From positions 496,001-560,000 of the forward strand of contig CAXXPL010000005.1 in the NCBI GenBank assembly GCA_963674665.2: DNA of 64,000 bases, written 5' to 3'. Below the pieces are notes generated by a model that saw nothing but the letters and a program-made list of their open reading frames with translations, searched no databases and was not told the DNA's origin. The DNA is from G963674665 sp963674665. Lineage in GTDB: Bacteria > Desulfobacterota > Desulfovibrionia > Desulfovibrionales > Desulfovibrionaceae. Of this stretch, positions 63,210 through 64,000 are shown piece after piece. Numbering within the stretch: the first letter of the stretch is position 1; every line of letters starts with the position of its first letter. A program made the translations under genes and the position numbers.

Positions 63210-64000
63210 CTAGGCTGTTTTTCGCAGATGCGAGGGGTCCCGGTCCTGTTTGGTCTTGCGGATGTCCTTGAAGGCGTCCACCAGGGAGACGAGCTTGCCG
63301 TACTGGCGTTTGATCTCCAGGCCATATGCCGTCAGTTCGGTGTCCTTCCTCTCCACATAGGTCAGCCGCAGGTAACTGTCCGACAGAAGGCGTTCGCCTA
63401 GGTGGAGGATATGGACGACAAGCTCGTCGAAATATCTCACTATCTCGAATTTGAGTTCCTGCATCAGGGTGCAGACCTGTTTCAGACTCTCGAGCCTGGA
63501 GAGGCGTTTGCCCTTGAAACGCCCCTGCACGAGATCCTCGATGGTGCGGACCATGCGCGCCTGTTGGATATAGCTGTACTTGGACCAGACTTCCTGGAAC
63601 AGCTCGTTGATCTCCTGGAACGCGTCGTAGTTCTTGGTGTTCAGCAGATAGTTGTCCAACACCATTGAGATCTTCGAATAAAATTCGTCAGAATAGCTGA
63701 TGATCCGCCGCTGGTGCTTGGAGAGCCACGAGTAGAGGAATTTCAGCCGCTTCTCGTCGGTGTCCGTGTTCTCCACCACCTCGTGACGCTTGTATACTAT
63801 GTTGCCCCTGTATTCGCCGCGTACGATGTCGTTGAGGCGCAGGAACATGTTGTAGGTGTCCTTGATGATGTTGAGGTTGCCCATGACCTCGCCGGTGAGC
63901 GGGTGTATCACCTCCTGGCTTTCCACGGACAGGGCGCGGTCCTGGCGCACGTTGTAGGGGTTGTACTTGTGCTGCCGGTATTTCACGCGCAGGATGACGA
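63210..64000 (-). CDS. Uncharacterised protein, 5' end outside the window
   Basis: At least 258 residues; the frame remains open through position 64000, and GTG 63986 may not be the true start. Helix-rich soluble protein with many charged and aromatic residues (NTYNMFLRL-type and YSWLSKHQRRIISYSDEFY segments) and a conserved-looking ELKFEIVRYFDELVVHIL. I recognise no domain, signal peptide or membrane helix. It ends 54 bp upstream of gcvT on the same strand and may be co-transcribed with it. Confidence 0.7.
   Translation of the reverse strand, partial: VILRVKYRQHKYNPYNVRQDRALSVESQEVIHPLTGEVMGNLNIIKDTYNMFLRLNDIVRGEYRGNIVYKRHEVVENTDTDEKRLKFLYSWLSKHQRRIISYSDEFYSKISMVLDNYLLNTKNYDAFQEINELFQEVWSKYSYIQQARMVRTIEDLVQGRFKGKRLSRLESLKQVCTLMQELKFEIVRYFDELVVHILHLGERLLSDSYLRLTYVERKDTELTAYGLEIKRQYGKLVSLVDAFKDIRKTKQDRDPSHLRKTA

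Noticed and set aside
1..64000. CRISPR arrays, tRNA, rRNA or phage genes
   Set aside because: No regularly spaced short direct repeats, no cloverleaf-type intergenic sequence, and no phage structural genes were seen on either strand.

Overview
This 64 kb window is high-GC, gene-dense bacterial chromosome. Gene content points to a sulfate-reducing deltaproteobacterium of the Desulfovibrionales (Desulfovibrio in the broad sense): a three-gene archaeal-type glutamate synthase with a ferredoxin-like domain, TRAP transport, hslU apart from hslV, a yajC-secD-secF operon, and many GGGGGA-rich terminator hairpins. This assignment is inference from content and style; no rRNA or other phylogenetic marker is present. 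I found no tRNA, rRNA or CRISPR array.

Layout. 0.2-4.4 kb: periplasmic protease DegP, protease ATPase HslU and ArgB. 4.7-8.2 kb: an amino-acid-type binding protein, WrbA and an FAD disulfide oxidoreductase. 8.7-12.3 kb: glutamate synthase split into FMN/Fe-S, glutaminase and GXGXG subunits. 12.5-18.3 kb: yajC-secD-secF flanked on each side by a group IIC-like intron with no reverse transcriptase; the second copy carries an intact-looking 992-bp IS630-type element. 18.4-29.0 kb: a catabolic locus with LacI regulator, iron alcohol dehydrogenase, DctPQM TRAP transporter, a phosphofructokinase, a two-subunit transketolase and a beta-hydroxyacid dehydrogenase. 29.1-33.0 kb: a binding protein overlapping a hybrid sensor kinase that is broken by two frameshifts. 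33.0-36.6 kb: nadC-nadA-nadB. 36.7-40.5 kb: MgtE, a queuosine-precursor-type transporter and an FHA/TPR membrane protein. 40.9-43.4 kb: an ABC importer. 43.6-48.1 kb: a tightly packed HD-GYP / receiver / deacetylase / glycosyltransferase / metallo-hydrolase cassette. 48.3-59.2 kb: a PEGA-repeat protein, a small membrane protein, and alpha-2-macroglobulin plus PBP1C. 59.3-64 kb: a PilZ protein, RarA, RsmE, GcvT and a protein cut by the window edge.

Three layers of structure are not explained by ordinary genes. First, a 152-bp inverted-repeat element (MITE-like) occurs in three copies of identical length plus a decayed fragment, always immediately before a ribosome binding site or immediately after a stop codon. 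Second, there are two RT-less group IIC-like introns placed just behind rho-independent terminators. Third, a family of GGGGGA..ACC / GGT..TCCCCC hairpins recurs at gene ends. The most interesting metabolic unit is the 18.4-29.0 kb locus, whose enzyme combination does not match a catabolic pathway I can name with confidence.
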